Shown: positions 1 through 11,535 of the stretch, piece after piece
Numbering within the stretch: position 1 is the stretch's first letter
Layout of the letters: each line of letters opens with the position of its first letter
Assembly (NCBI GenBank): GCA_003439945.1
Contig: QVRM01007034.1
Coordinates: 40,322-104,321, forward strand
Origin: Dermanyssus gallinae
Taxonomy: Eukaryota > Arthropoda > Arachnida > Mesostigmata > Dermanyssidae
Length of the DNA stretch: 64,000 bases
Reading direction: 5' to 3'
The notes under the pieces: model-generated
Seen by the model: only the letters and a program-made list of their open reading frames with translations
The model's database searches: none
What the model was told of the DNA's origin: nothing
Translations under genes and position numbers: made by a program

Positions 1-198
1 CACCATCTCTTTTACTATTGAGACATACGTGCTCTCCGTTTTTTTCCGATCATGATCGATTTTAAGTCCACTCCGGCATTCACCTTGTCTAAACTGGGAA
101 CCATGAAAACCAATTTAGGAGTGGCTGGTGTCAGGCTTTCGAACCCAGACCTCCCGAAGGTAAGGCAAAGGCTTTTGCCACTAAGCCATCTCTCTCGG
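1..198 (-). mobile_element. tRNA-derived SINE, family 1, copy 1
   Basis: Read on the minus strand, the element opens with a tRNA-like head. The A-box-like TGGCTTAGTGG is followed about 40 bases later by a B-box-like GGGTTCGAAAGC, the internal RNA polymerase III promoter layout of SINEs. A unique tail ends in GAGATGGTG at the window edge. The same tail and head recur at 49805-49972, and the tail alone at 18801-18926, so this is a dispersed family and not a tRNA gene. The element may extend past the window start. Confidence 0.6.
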
Positions 199-639
199 TA
201 ACATTATTTTATAATTTCCAGTATAATGGCCGCTGCGTCTTCTCTTTGGACCCCAATTAACAGGCAGGTTAGTTAATAGAGACCGCCAAGCGGTCGCTAG
301 TATTTTAGAATAGCCGCGAAGCTAATCACGCTTAAAAATTTAGCCTATCAATGCGATTAGCGGCCCAGGTTCTGCAAGTGCGCGACCAAACGCGACCGAT
401 TGAACACCTTGTGAGGAGCCTTGTAGGTGAGGATACATGCGTCATTTTTCGTTTTCCGCCACGGCGGCCTCGAAACCCGCTAATCTAGCTTCATATTTGA
501 CGCGAGATGGTACCATCGCTTTTGCCTTATAGTAAAGAATGAGCGCCATGTCATCAAGTGATTCTCTCAGAAGCTGGAAAAAGCCAAATTACCGCAACTA
601 TGTATCTTTCATCTGAAAGTATATACCTATGCACTTATT

Positions 640-810
640 CATATAATTTCACTATGTTAGCACTTTGGAGTGGACAATTGTCTCCGCGCGAACGTGTGAT
701 CACGGGTTCTCTAACCCAGGGTTAGCCCAATTCAGCAATGTGCCCCGAACAGACGCTGCATTTCCTCGTTGAATGTCGAGCGACAGCCTCTGACGCAAGA
801 AACCTATGCA
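640..810 (+). mobile_element. LINE 3' tail fragment (family E, copy 1)
   Basis: This stretch matches 24115-24560 and 43140-43570 over the block beginning ATGTTAGCACTTTGGAGTGG. One frame reads CPEQTLHFLVECRATASDA, resembling the Cys-His-Cys tail found at the C-terminus of many non-LTR retrotransposon polyproteins. Only about 170 bases remain here, and the match to the other copies is lost after the CPEQTLHF block. The retroelement assignment is an inference from that motif and from copy number. Confidence 0.45.
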
Positions 811-1225
811 TATATTAATATGTGCAATTCATTCACTCTAATCGGACGAAGGACACTTATTTCAAACGAAGAAGTTTTTACATCTAAAAAGAGTTATTTT
901 TCGATATGTTCTTTTGCAAAATAAGGTCGTCACCAGCAAATGCAAATCTGTTATGATCACTAACGGTTTCTCTCCTGGTCCTCTATCTTACTTGTGAAGT
1001 TATTCGACTATAACCCGACTCTCTGTTTCCGATTATGCCGTATTCAATACCCTCCTTGGTTAGGATGTTTCCTTTTTTTCAGCCACGTTCGGTTCACAGT
1101 GTAAAAAACCTTTCCAAAGTCCTTATCTGTGATTTACATGACTTGTTTCTATAAAGGTTAATTCGGTGCCAAACCAGGGCACAGTAAAGGCTTTCAGTAA
1201 GTTCATTTTGACCACATGTGTGTTT

Positions 1226-1757
1226 GATATTGTGACGAAGTTACTGTATAAGCATCACGGCGAAATTCAAATAAGTCCTAACCAACCACGTCGGACTGCT
1301 ACAGCGCCCGCGCCAAAATCTCAACGTACACAACGTTCACCGACCGATACATGTCTCCACCAGCCAGCAGAGAACAGCCACGCCTTTCGCGCCGAATCCC
1401 CAACGTCTTTCGCCGTCCAAACGATCATCGGCCGATATCGGGAGAAGGTCGAGCCATAATCGGCAGTCCACGTCAAACAATCACTTAGCCTGTATTCCTA
1501 TACGAAACAAATACAAACCGCTGTAACTTTCAACCGACTTGAGAGCGGGTTCTGACACCCTTTGGGGTGTCAGCACGCCCCGGCGCCTCGTGAACCAATA
1601 AATAGACCGAGCAGCATGGCTTAAGAGCCATTCGCTGCTCGACCGTACTTTGCATTAGACCTTATGCTGCGTGTTGTCATTCATCGTTCCTGAGTCCCTC
1701 GGGCTGCAGCATCCGTTTGGATCAGTCTACATCCCCAAGCTGACTTAGCGTAACACA
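1226..1757 (-). repeat. LTR-like repeat, copy A (inverted)
   Basis: This is a diverged reverse complement of 3712-4286. Shared blocks include TGTTACGCTAAGTC near one end, the GGGTGTCAGAACCCGCTCTC region in the middle, and CTTCGTCACAATATA at the other end. The unit is about 550 bases and starts with TG. It contains AATAAATAG, compatible with a polyadenylation site of an LTR. No gag or pol coding sequence lies beside it. A non-autonomous DNA element is the alternative. Confidence 0.5.
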
Positions 1758-1794
1758 CCAACGTTAAAATATTGTAACGATAATTGTTACGAAA

Positions 1795-1965
1795 AGTTAA
1801 CTGGGGAATGTAGACTCAGCCGGACGGCTACTACAACGCGAGGGACTCATGAACGATGAGTGACAACACGCAGCGTAAGGTTTAACGCAAAACGCAGCCG
1901 AGCAACGAATGGGGTTTTAAGCCATACTTCTCGGTCTACTTGTTATTCACTCAAGGGGACGCCGA
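1795..1965 (+). repeat. LTR-like repeat, copy B (5' part only)
   Basis: This holds the first 170 bases of the unit seen at 3712-4286, with the blocks GGGGAATGTAGACTCAGCC and GAGTGACAACACGCAGCG. It lies about 40 bases from copy A in the opposite direction, so copies A and B meet end to end and form an imperfect palindrome across 1650-1890. Confidence 0.5.
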
Positions 1966-2631
1966 AACGTTCGTATAGTAATAGCGTCAAACGAGAGAAT
2001 CGAATCTTCTGGAACACTCGACATCGGAAGTTTCCATTCGTCCTCTTCGCTGACTGGTCGGTTCAAACTACGCATTATCACGGCGGGCGTTGTCTCCAGC
2101 GGTGCCGCTGCCGCCGCAGGTCAGGTATGTAGGCCTGATGGTGATGATGCTGCCTGTAGGATAGCAGTGTCCGTTAAGCAGCGCGGACATAGACAGCGTC
2201 GGTTGGCGGCAATGCCGAAGCAAGCTAAATATGTACATGGCGCCAAATAGAAGATGCCACCACCCTACTAGCGAAGACGCGGGAACTCACTAAATGCGCG
2301 GGCCATCTGTGAGTATTTAAGGAGGCTAGAGAATAAATGAGTCAGTAGTTGTTGCTGCGAGCCAGACGGAGGACGTGTGTTGCTTGAGCGAGGGAATGGC
2401 GAACTCGTAACGGTCGCCGGCCGGTCATGGGGTGGTGGACACTGCACTGCCGATGTTATGCTTGCGGCGCGACAGGTCGGCAGTGGTGCAGGTGCCGTAT
2501 TGTCGTCGGTATGTAGCTGTTGGTCTCATGTCGATGTCGTTGACGATTCCTGACGACGTGCAAGACGCGATGAACGTTCGATATGCTTGGTCGACTCTAG
2601 TGTCGTTTTACCAGGTTGTTTACGACGTCGA

Positions 2632-2806
2632 GCCCGGTGGCGTGGTGGCCTAAGTCTGCGCCTCGCGACCGGAGGAGACACATAGGTGCGCGGGTTCGAG
2701 CCCCACCGTTGCACATTTGTATTTATGGGGGTCCGTTTATGAAGCAATGTGAAAAACAGTTCCGTGGACGTTAAATCTTGGCTGAGGGTCAGCCCGAAAA
2801 CTTTAC
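2632..2806 (+). mobile_element. tRNA-derived SINE, family 2, copy 1
   Basis: The head reads GTGGTGGCCTAAGTCTGCG (A-box-like) and then GCGGGTTCGAGCCCCACCG (B-box), typical of a class II tRNA-derived polymerase III promoter. The tail, with ACGTTAAATCTTGGCTGAGG, is repeated in reverse at 38507-38689. Head and tail are shared by both copies, so this is a SINE and not a working tRNA gene. Confidence 0.65.
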
Positions 2807-3539
2807 TTACTAGGTTGTTTACGACAATGCTGGTGTTGTGGCTGGTGACGGTTCCCTAGTCGGTGCGATGCGCGTTGAATGGGATGACTGGTCAGTTTAC
2901 TGGCGTTGGTTATTGACAGCACAGTAATTGGTTGTTCTGTTCCGCTACGCTGTGTCTAACTTTGTCACAATATTATAAGTTAGACATAACATATTAAAAA
3001 AAAACTTTTATTTTCACACCAGAAGCTACATATACTACGTCATGCACACACAGCTTGCACTAAAGTTCGTTTGACCTTAGCGTTATCTTTTATATGTGTG
3101 CCACTTATTTTTCCAGTGGTAGCATTCTGAAACCTACTGGTGAAATGCTCGTCATATTTTTGACGACTCGCAAACTTGGTATTCTCTCAAATCTCTCAAA
3201 TCTTTAATATCATTTTTATCAAGGACATTTAAAATATTATCACATTCCATATCACAAGGGTCAACTTGTTAAGCGACAAGGCTGTCACAAGAGCTTTTCT
3301 GCTATTATAAGGGTCTGACAAATCGCCTCACCAAGTGACCGTCGCCTCTAATGCCCCGGACTACAACATGCATTGCCACACCTCAATGAAGGCAAAACTA
3401 TCTTCATACAAAACACACCTAGCTCTAACTTCCTACCTATCGAAAGTGCCTGAGCATATTATCATTTTATTAATGAATTTTTCTAAAAAAATATATATAG
3501 TGTGAAATTTGCAGACACGGGAGATAGCCTTTTCTTCAA

Positions 3540-3670
3540 AATGTCCTTGAATGTTACAAATGTTTACACATACAAATGTGTAATTATGGAACTTTTAAGC
3601 TCAATGGGGAATTACCGAATTTAAATTACTTTGCCGTCCGGAGAAGACGGTCCCATAAAAAAATGTTAGA
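3540..3670 (-). repeat. Dispersed repeat family F, copy 1
   Basis: On the minus strand this reads GGGACCGTCTTCTCCGGACG, then an AT-rich stretch with an AATTCCCCATTGAGCTT block. It matches 37894-38025 and 51860-51985 in the same order. The other two copies have a (TA)n tract immediately 5' of the shared block; this one does not. No coding sequence is visible. Confidence 0.55.
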
Positions 3671-3711
3671 GTATATAGACATGTCATAAAGAATGTATAT
3701 TGTAACGTTGC

Positions 3712-4286
3712 TGTGTTACGCTAAGTCAGCTGGGGGATGTAGACTCAGCCGGACGGGTACTGCAGCCCGAGGGACTCAGGAACGATGGATGACAACACGC
3801 AAAGCACAGCCGACCAACGGATGGTTTTAAGCATGCTGCTCGGTCTATTTATTGGTTCAGGAGGTACCGCGGCGTGCTGACCCCCAAAGGGTGTCAGAAC
3901 CCGCTCTCAAATCAATCGAAACTTACAGATGTTTGTGTTTGTTTCGAATACGAATACAGGTTAAGTTAAAGTCTGACTTGGATTGCCGATCATTGATCGA
4001 CCCCCTCCCGGTGTCGGCCGATGATCGTTTGGACGGCGAAGGACGTTGGGGTTTCGGCGCGAAAGGCTGTGGCTGTTCTCTGCTGGCTGGTTGATACATG
4101 TATCGGTCGGTGAACTTTGGGTACGCTGAGGTTTTTGGCGCGGGCGCTGCAGTCGTTGGACGTGGTCGTTTAGGGTAGATTTGAATCACGCTTGACGGGG
4201 ATGCTGTGGCCGTTGGACGTGGTCGGTTAGGACTGATTTGAATTGCGCCATGATGCGTATACAGTGGGTGGACTTCGTCACAATAT
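3712..4286 (+). repeat. LTR-like repeat, copy C
   Basis: This is the longest and cleanest copy of the unit, beginning TGTGTTACGCTAAGTCAGC and ending CTTCGTCACAATAT. It resembles a solo LTR in size and TG start, but no target-site duplication was recognised. It lies about 400 bases upstream of the first recognisable protease exon. Near its 3' end the phrase GTTGGACGTGGTCG is repeated in tandem, about 60 bases apart. Confidence 0.5.
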
Positions 4287-4693
4287 AAAAGAGTCAAAGG
4301 TTGCGCCAGATATATTGATTGACAAATTTGAACTCAACTTGGAACGGATGACACAAACGATAAACAAACTAAACACTAGCTGTGATCATAATTGTCATGG
4401 CCTAGCACTGGAGGCGCGTAGTAAAATTTGTTACCATGTTTCTACATCTACCGAATAAGCTAAAATGTGCGCATTAACGGTAACTAAACTACCTGTAACT
4501 AAACATTTGCATGCTGTACTGAACAAGAGTACAGATTCTGATTTATATGTATATAGACTATGTTTAAGTATTATTATGCAATCACTTTATTTATCAATAC
4601 ATATTACAATATTGCGTAAGTGAATGTGTATGTATATATATAAATATATTGGTTGGTGTGGCTGTCAATTACTTTGGACTACTTTAATTTCAG

Positions 4694-7600
4694 GCAGAGA
4701 AAGCTCGCTCTTTCATAATTGCCGGTTGGGGATCAGTGGCTAGCGATAGAATAGGTGAGTAATCAGTTTTTCATTTCACGCATGCACGTATACTTCATTC
4801 AATTCAATCATTAAAGCTAACATTCTTTACCGCTCATCGGCATTCCTACGATGTGCGTATTACTTGTTTAGCATGCTCGTACTCAATAAGCGAATTGTAG
4901 AAGCATGCATCATATGCATCAGTCCAAGTGTAGGACACAACAGGCACCTTTTCGATGAGTGCCTCTGTTCTTAAATATTCCACTTTCTGAGACCGTTCAG
5001 CTTTAGGCAGATTTTTAATCTGCGGCTTAGCCATATTAATAAAATAAAGATACGTTGCTGCGGCCAACCATTGGAGTTTGTTAACTCTCTCCAGTATCTT
5101 GACCTTCGGGTTCATTATACGGGAACGACGTTCACAGCGCATATAAACGAAACAGTACGGAAGGCACTTGTCTCTCTTTACAGGGAATTCGGCAATGTCC
5201 GCAGACTGTCCGTTTTCTCAGCTGTGAGGCTTTTCATGCTTAGGATTGTTCCGGGGCTGATGTATGGCCTTGACAGAGTGTGCAACCACCTCACACTGGC
5301 GAATTTTAACCGGCTTGTTTCTCATTATATATGAAGCGAGTGCTTTGCTTGCCTATTCGAGCAAGGAGCCGCTTTGTGTATCTCATGTAAGGCTGTCCAC
5401 CGGCTACTGAAACAATCCGATTAAGGCTGAAGATGCCGCGTACAGTACCATACGAATGTTTTATTTCTGAATGGGAAGCTAAAGTCGAACAGGCCAGACG
5501 GGAGGTCGGTGGTTTGGACGTTTTCAATGCCGTGCACCTTTGGTCTGGTCCTGCATGTGACAGTCGCCACGTATACACCAGGTACATAGTGCATGGTTAT
5601 CACTACCTGGTATGTTAAACGCAGCCCTTCACGAAGAGTAAGAGTTGTGCACCTGCCGGTTCTGCCTGCAGAGGTGTGCCAAGTACCAAGCAGTGGAATG
5701 CACAGCGCTAGACAAAAAATCGTTGCACTACTTCTCTCGCCGAAAGCATGAAGAAGATATAGTGTTATGAAGAAACATCTTGAACTGTATATTATACTCA
5801 ATCTGAGTGAAATAAATATAATTGAACTGAATAAAATGGCTACAAAGTATATTGTACTAATATTGTGGTCACTAGTACAGTTACAGTTTTTGCTATCTAT
5901 TGATTTTGGTTTTACAGTTTTAACGAATCAGCTGATGGAGATTGTGGTGACTGAAGGATCGAAAGAAGCCTGCATCAAGCAATACAGAGGTCTCATTCAA
6001 ATTCGATCTGACATTCAACTTTGCGCAGGAGACATCACAAATAACGTGAAAGACGCCTGTCAGGTACATATATGCATACATATTTATAAAAAATAACTAT
6101 TTACTTAATCTTTCAAACATTTTCTTCAAACATTTCTTTCCAGCTCCCGCCCGCTACAACGCACGTGTGCCACCTTTTTCCTACTTTTCAAAACATTTTA
6201 AACGCCTCCTTCAGAATTGAGTTGAGCTGCGCCATTTTTTTATCTACTCCATAGTTTTGCAACGTGACCCCTTCAACTTTTAATCCGTGGAAACAGGCAA
6301 AAGTCGCTTGGAGCTAATTCCGGCAAATAGAAAGATTGCGGAAAAATATAAATAAAAATGTTCATCAAATAATCCGAAATTCCGGGAGACACACTACGAT
6401 GTGTGCGCCGTTGTGTTGTAGGATTTGAGTTGCTTCCCCAGAGTTCAGCTCTTGCGCTTTCGAGTAATCTACTAAACATTTTACGGTAGCATTTTCTATT
6501 GACTGTAGAACCTGGCGATAAAATTTGTTGAAGATAATTAATTCCCTTGTCGTCGAATAAACAGTCAAAGGAACCTTGACGTTGGATCTGCTCTGAATTT
6601 CTTCGATTGATTTTCTTCTTGGAAACATCACTGAAAGAATTCTGTTTCTCAATGTCATAACTATGTACCCATGACTCGCCATTTACAGTCCCTTCCTGAC
6701 GCAATACAGAGTCTTGTGCAAACGCCTAAAGGTTAAATTCGGACTTTTCCCGACGAGTGTTCATTTATTGGAATTTAAGCGTTTTTGGAACACACTTCGC
6801 TACCCGCCTTCTGACACATAAAATATCAGTCAAGACTGTTACAACTGATGATAAGATATCTCCAACTCCTGTGCTATCGCTGTGATAATGATTCGGCGAT
6901 TGTTGAAAACATGTCACGAACTTTTTCGACATTTTCTTCTGTTATTGACGTCGAATGCCTTTCCGAACGAGGTTCATCTTCGGTTTTTGTTACGACCGTC
7001 GTGAAATCGGCGGTACCGCAGTATTTCAAGACACTGCTTGATAACTTGATAGCTTCGTAACATGCACACCACTTTAAATCATATGATTTGGGTTTTAACA
7101 CAGAAATTGATACAAATTTGTTGTTTCTCCATTGTCGACTCTTTAAAAACTGCCGAACCTCGTTTTCTTTACTTTTTTTTTTTAACTTAACTCAAATAAT
7201 AAACGCTGCCATCGATTTCTGTCGAAATTTGGCCTGTGTGTAGCTGACGAATGATTCTTCTAAGCAAAACAAGACGAAATAGCCTGGTGGTTCCGATCTG
7301 GTGGCAAAATTCAAAACACTAGAACTTTCTGATTCGCCTTATATATATATATATATATATATATGCCACAAAATTGAATTTCGAATAAATACTTATTAAG
7401 CTAATATGCAGTAACCCCTTAAGTAAAAATGCTCCTTTTGATGGCTTTTCCTTATTTTTTGCTGCTGTCTTTATTTTGCTATTTAGGGCGATTCCGGGGG
7501 GCCGCTTATTGAGCGCGGAAACGATGGGCTGTACCGCGTGGTAGCCGTAACATCTTTCGGAGTAGGCTGCGCCCAGAAAGGTATGCCGCTTGGGGGTTAC

Positions 7601-7726
7601 GCCCGTGTCAGGCCTTACGTGTCCTGGATACACTCGGTCCTCCAACAGCTAAGCCAGACAGCGGTTGGTTGTGAATTCATCGAAATTCGCGACGATCTTG
7701 AGCTCAAGAATGAGGTAATTAATTAG
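4694..7726 (+). CDS. Trypsin-like serine protease (S1A), 3' three exons
   Basis: Exons are 4694-4754, 5918-6063 and 7487-7726; phases are 0, 1 and 0 and all borders are AG/GT. Exon 1 encodes IIAGWGS, the strand before the catalytic serine region. Exon 2 encodes QLCAGD and ends KDACQ. Exon 3 opens with GDSGGPL, carrying catalytic Ser195. Asp189 (KDACQ) and Gly at 216 and 226 indicate cleavage after Arg or Lys. Cysteines 168, 182, 191 and 220 allow the two usual disulfides. The usual Trp215 is Phe (TSFGVGC). Exons with His57, Asp102 and the activation site were not found upstream; they may lie outside the window or be hidden among repeats. The C-terminus runs about 25 residues past the domain, and a possible donor (GAG/GTAATT at 7714) means the last exon could end earlier. 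Clip-domain or coagulation-type proteases are the likely relatives. Confidence 0.82.
5053..5830 (+). mobile_element. LINE (non-LTR retrotransposon) 3' fragment, family A
   Basis: The translation is frameshifted but aligns along its length with 44640-45745. Readable blocks are VHYTGTTFTAHINETVRKA, RIVPGLMYGLDRV, MPRTVPYECFISEWEAKVEQ and HVYTRYIVHGYHYL. These follow the order of the thumb and C-terminal region of LINE reverse transcriptases. Several frame changes and stops show it is dead. It sits inside the intron between the first two recognised protease exons. Both copies end in a GTGAAATAAATA tail. Confidence 0.72.
6150..7290 (-). mobile_element. Mariner-family transposase pseudogene
   Basis: On the minus strand the order is that of a mariner transposase. 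An N-terminal helix-turn-helix piece reads STSITEENVEKVRDMFS; a middle block has GESWVHSYDIE and FDDKGINYLQQILSPGSTVN; near the C-terminus is LPELAPSDFCLFPRIKS, matching the SPDLAPCDFFLFP signature by the third catalytic Asp. The reading frame is broken into at least four pieces, so it is inactive. It lies in the protease intron 6064-7486. Exact ends and terminal inverted repeats were not resolved. Confidence 0.8.
7340..7364. repeat. (TA)n microsatellite
   Basis: Twelve uninterrupted TA units lie in the last protease intron, just outside the mariner remnant. Confidence 0.9.
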
Positions 7727-9212
7727 TCTAGATTTATTTAGTAGATACATATACATGTAGACCGTGATGAAGCTTAATGTATAATAACATCATCAACAGT
7801 GAACATTTTAACAACTCTCTATAGTGCACTAACGCGTTATTTCTATATTAGTTTTAGAAGTGTATATATATATATATATATAGTTGTACAAGTTTGCAGC
7901 GACCGTTTATATTAAAATATCCCTCTTCAAGAGGACTTGCATCAAACTCTAGGCTCGCTTAAGGCAAATATCAGACAAAGCTCAGCTGCGTTATCCTCTA
8001 GAATAAGGTAGATAACATCGTAGACCCTAACTACTAGACAACTACTAAAACTTTTACTATTGTTACAATCTCCATAGGTGAATCGACCGGAGCACAACTT
8101 GCATACGAGGCTGATAAATGCAAATTAGTCGAAAGTGGCGTGTCACAAATTAATTTTACAAACAATATTTTTCCTTAACAGACAACATAAGAAATTACCC
8201 CTTTCCGCTTAGATATATGTGTATGTATATTTATCCTGAGAACATGGCTGTGTTCATATATACATACAAAGTTATAACAAAAACTTAATTTTTCCCTAGT
8301 AACCTAGATAATTATCTTTAGACGCATAGCATTCCTTAATGGATTATTGGTCGTACAAATAAATACCAGATATAATACCTAAAAAATGTCCTACGGAAAC
8401 TGTCATCAGTTTGGCAATGTAACACTAGACTTCAGCAGAAACACATGCGCACTTTCTGTGCTGCTTTCACCAAATGCCTCCCTACTTCATATGTATAGTG
8501 TCAACCCACACCAACAGGATATCTTATTTAACGAAAAGGCTAAACGTTGAATAAATAAGTACTCACGTGAAATATGTTCTGATCATTTATAGCTATAGAC
8601 ATCTGCTGTCACCCCACCTGGGTAAGAAATAAAGCCAGTCACAGTTATAACAACAAGCCAACGTATCACGTAATGCAGCCTTTATGATATAGACAACTGA
8701 ATGGAGCCGTGCATCAACATCGGAAGCAGCGGTAAGACAAAGCACGAAAAAAATTATGAGAGCATGGCCAAAAAACACGTGATATTAGCAACAACAAGAA
8801 AGCAACAGCAACAAAGTGAATAACTTCGACAGCTGTAACGACGAACGAAACGGCAACATGACAAGCAAAGACAGGAACAACCAAGACTACACCACTAGCG
8901 ACAGCAACAAGACCATCAAGGACGGCGACAATGGCAACGACAGCAATAGCATCAACAATAAACAATCGAGTGCAATAACTGCAAGTACAATGACAACAGA
9001 AACAACCTCGGTGGCGACGAAAGGACAACAACAATAACAACAACCACAACAATAAGCATAACAGCAATCACAGACACAAGTTCCAATGACATTAACGTGA
9101 ACATGAGAAACGCATACAAGCGACACCCATTAAAACTCTTTCAGAAATAAAGCGGTAGTATTTAAGGCGTAATGTGCAACACGCGCTAGGTGGTGACTCG
9201 ATGTAAAAGTCA
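7727..9212. other. Intergenic, no gene recognised
   Basis: This separates the protease stop from the Exo70 polyadenylation signal, so the two genes converge. It holds a (TA)10 tract at 7863-7882 and an A/C-rich stretch at about 8790-9075 built from CAA-like triplets. That stretch gives open but low-complexity frames on both strands. I see no conserved protein in it. Confidence 0.6.
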
Positions 9213-9218
9213 TTTATT
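9213..9218 (-). promoter_or_regulatory. Polyadenylation signal of Exo70
   Basis: AATAAA on the minus strand lies about 175 bases beyond the Exo70 stop codon, a normal distance for a short 3' UTR. It is the first canonical signal after the stop. Confidence 0.55.
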
Positions 9219-9393
9219 TTTCGTCGATAAATTACACGTTATAAATATGTACGGTCAGGCACCATATGTATTTCCACATTACTTCGGAGAGACTCGAACA
9301 CGATGCTTGTGAATGTAGACATTGATAGACGTCAGCACTTTTGGCTCATCCACAAGCTTGTTCCACCTGCGCTATCCGCGGTAGGCGCGTCAT

Positions 9394-11476
9394 CTATGCT
9401 GACGTGTCGAAGAACTGGTTGATCATATCGGATACCGCGATTGGCGAATACTTCACGTATTTGTCGCGATTCTTTGTGAACGGAACATCGCTGTACGTAT
9501 TGTAGAACAACCTGAAAGGCCGAAAATAGTCGCAGCTCAGTACGTTGCGCTAAAAACCGATCTAGGCGCTACAAGTTCGGGTTCATTACCATATCGGAGA
9601 AAGTACAAATCAATTACTCAGTTAGCAATATTCATTTAAAAAGGATATTTTTTGGCCAAATATTGGGGCTCGATATATGAGTTACATGTTACAATGTAAA
9701 GTAAACAATGTTGATATCGAGATTTATCAAAAACATAGCAGACTTCGACAGACCTATACTTCGGAATGATGAACTCGGCGTTGTCTCTCATAATGGTTTG
9801 ACGTAGTTCGGCATCAGGAACGGCGTACTGTTTCTGCGTTCTGAAATATCAGCAATCCATTTTACGAACTATACATATATATATCACGTCGACATAAAGT
9901 CGTAGTGTGGTTATATAGACACTCGCTTGTAGTATATATGCGCTTGCAATTGATGAATTTACAAACAACCGCTATTATTGAGCAAACGTGATGTGCTTTG
10001 CAGCTACTAGAAATAATCCGATAATAAATACGACTAATTCCATCCTGTTTTTGCTCTACTTGCTGGGTGGATTGTGCTGTTGTGCAGTACAATCCACCCA
10101 GCAAGTCCAGCAAACATTTTTAACCGCCATCGAGCACAATAAACACACCTGAGAATCTCCTCGAAAGCCTTATTAAAGCCTGCAAATTTGTCCTTGATTG
10201 CCTGCCGATCTTTCTCTTTCATCCTCAGCGAGTCAGTTGCACCTCTTGGCGAGGTCATAGTCAAACTTCGGTCCACCTGCGTACGCATCATCATACGCAA
10301 CTTATTACTAACAGTTGTTACACAGCAGCTTTAATGTATTGCCTTAGTATATTGTCTTAACAGCAGCAGGAATAATAATCGAAGGACAATAGCTCATCAA
10401 AGCGCATCTACTCTGGTTGCGTATACAAGCACAGTATACCAGGAAAGAAAGCAACACGCCTAATAGAGACTGTTGAGAAACTGCGTCAAAGTGAACGACA
10501 AGATGCATGAACGGCGGGTAGCGACATACATCAACAATGTAGTGCAGAACATAGCTCCAGCTTTGCGAGTACTTTCGTTTTTCCTCGCGAAGATTCTCCA
10601 AGTAGTGCTCCCCCAGGTTTGGGTAAAATGTCTGCACCATGTCGAGTAGGGTACTGCGTTGCAGGGACTGGTACACATAGTGGAGGTTATTCAGTCGAAA
10701 GATTGCCTGTAATATGTGTCGATGTCAGTAAAACAGTGGTGACTGCACCAAACTTATAGACATCAGCAACTTATCTAACAGATTGACAAATAAGCAACGC
10801 ATTCAGCAATTTGAATATGCATTACACATAGCTTAGAGAAAACTAACGTATGCACATAAATACGAAATAGCGAGTTTAACTCGTAATCGTACTAACTTAG
10901 TATCACATCTGGCGTTAATCGTCCGCAAAAACTTGAAAAGAAGTAGTTAAACCCATGTTTAAGCCAAATATCGTTTACATATTATTGTTTTTATTTAGCA
11001 GTCATTTCCCCTGTTTATTAACAGAAGGCACAATGGTGCTCAGTACCTATAAATTTGTTTTTTCCATCCCATACTTTCTTACGCCAGAGTCACCGGCTGT
11101 TTTTAATACACTGTCCTACTCCAGTGATAAATTAATTAGCCATAATGCGCCAATTAAAATAAGTATAGCAAATGTAATTACGTACCTGCAAATATTCATC
11201 GGTGTAGCTCTCAGCCTTATTGTTGATGTTTAAACTAAGTGCAGACAAAACGAGGTGCACGTACTGGGCAAGAGTGCAACGGTTACTGTCTTCGGCCTTC
11301 GACAACTTCATCAGATCCGGCACTACAAGAACATTGCCCACCTACAGAGTGAAAAAGACAAGGCATACATGAATAAACAAGTCCAACGCATTAGATGGTG
11401 ATGATATGGATAAAAGGGTAATAATAAATTAATAGAATGTGTTAAATATGATGAGGGCAGCACCGCCTAAGCAGGA

Positions 11477-11535
<59 letters not shown>

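Noticed and set aside
4846..5142. 98-codon minus-strand frame in the protease intron
   Set aside because: It partly overlaps the LINE fragment in antisense and has no family resemblance.
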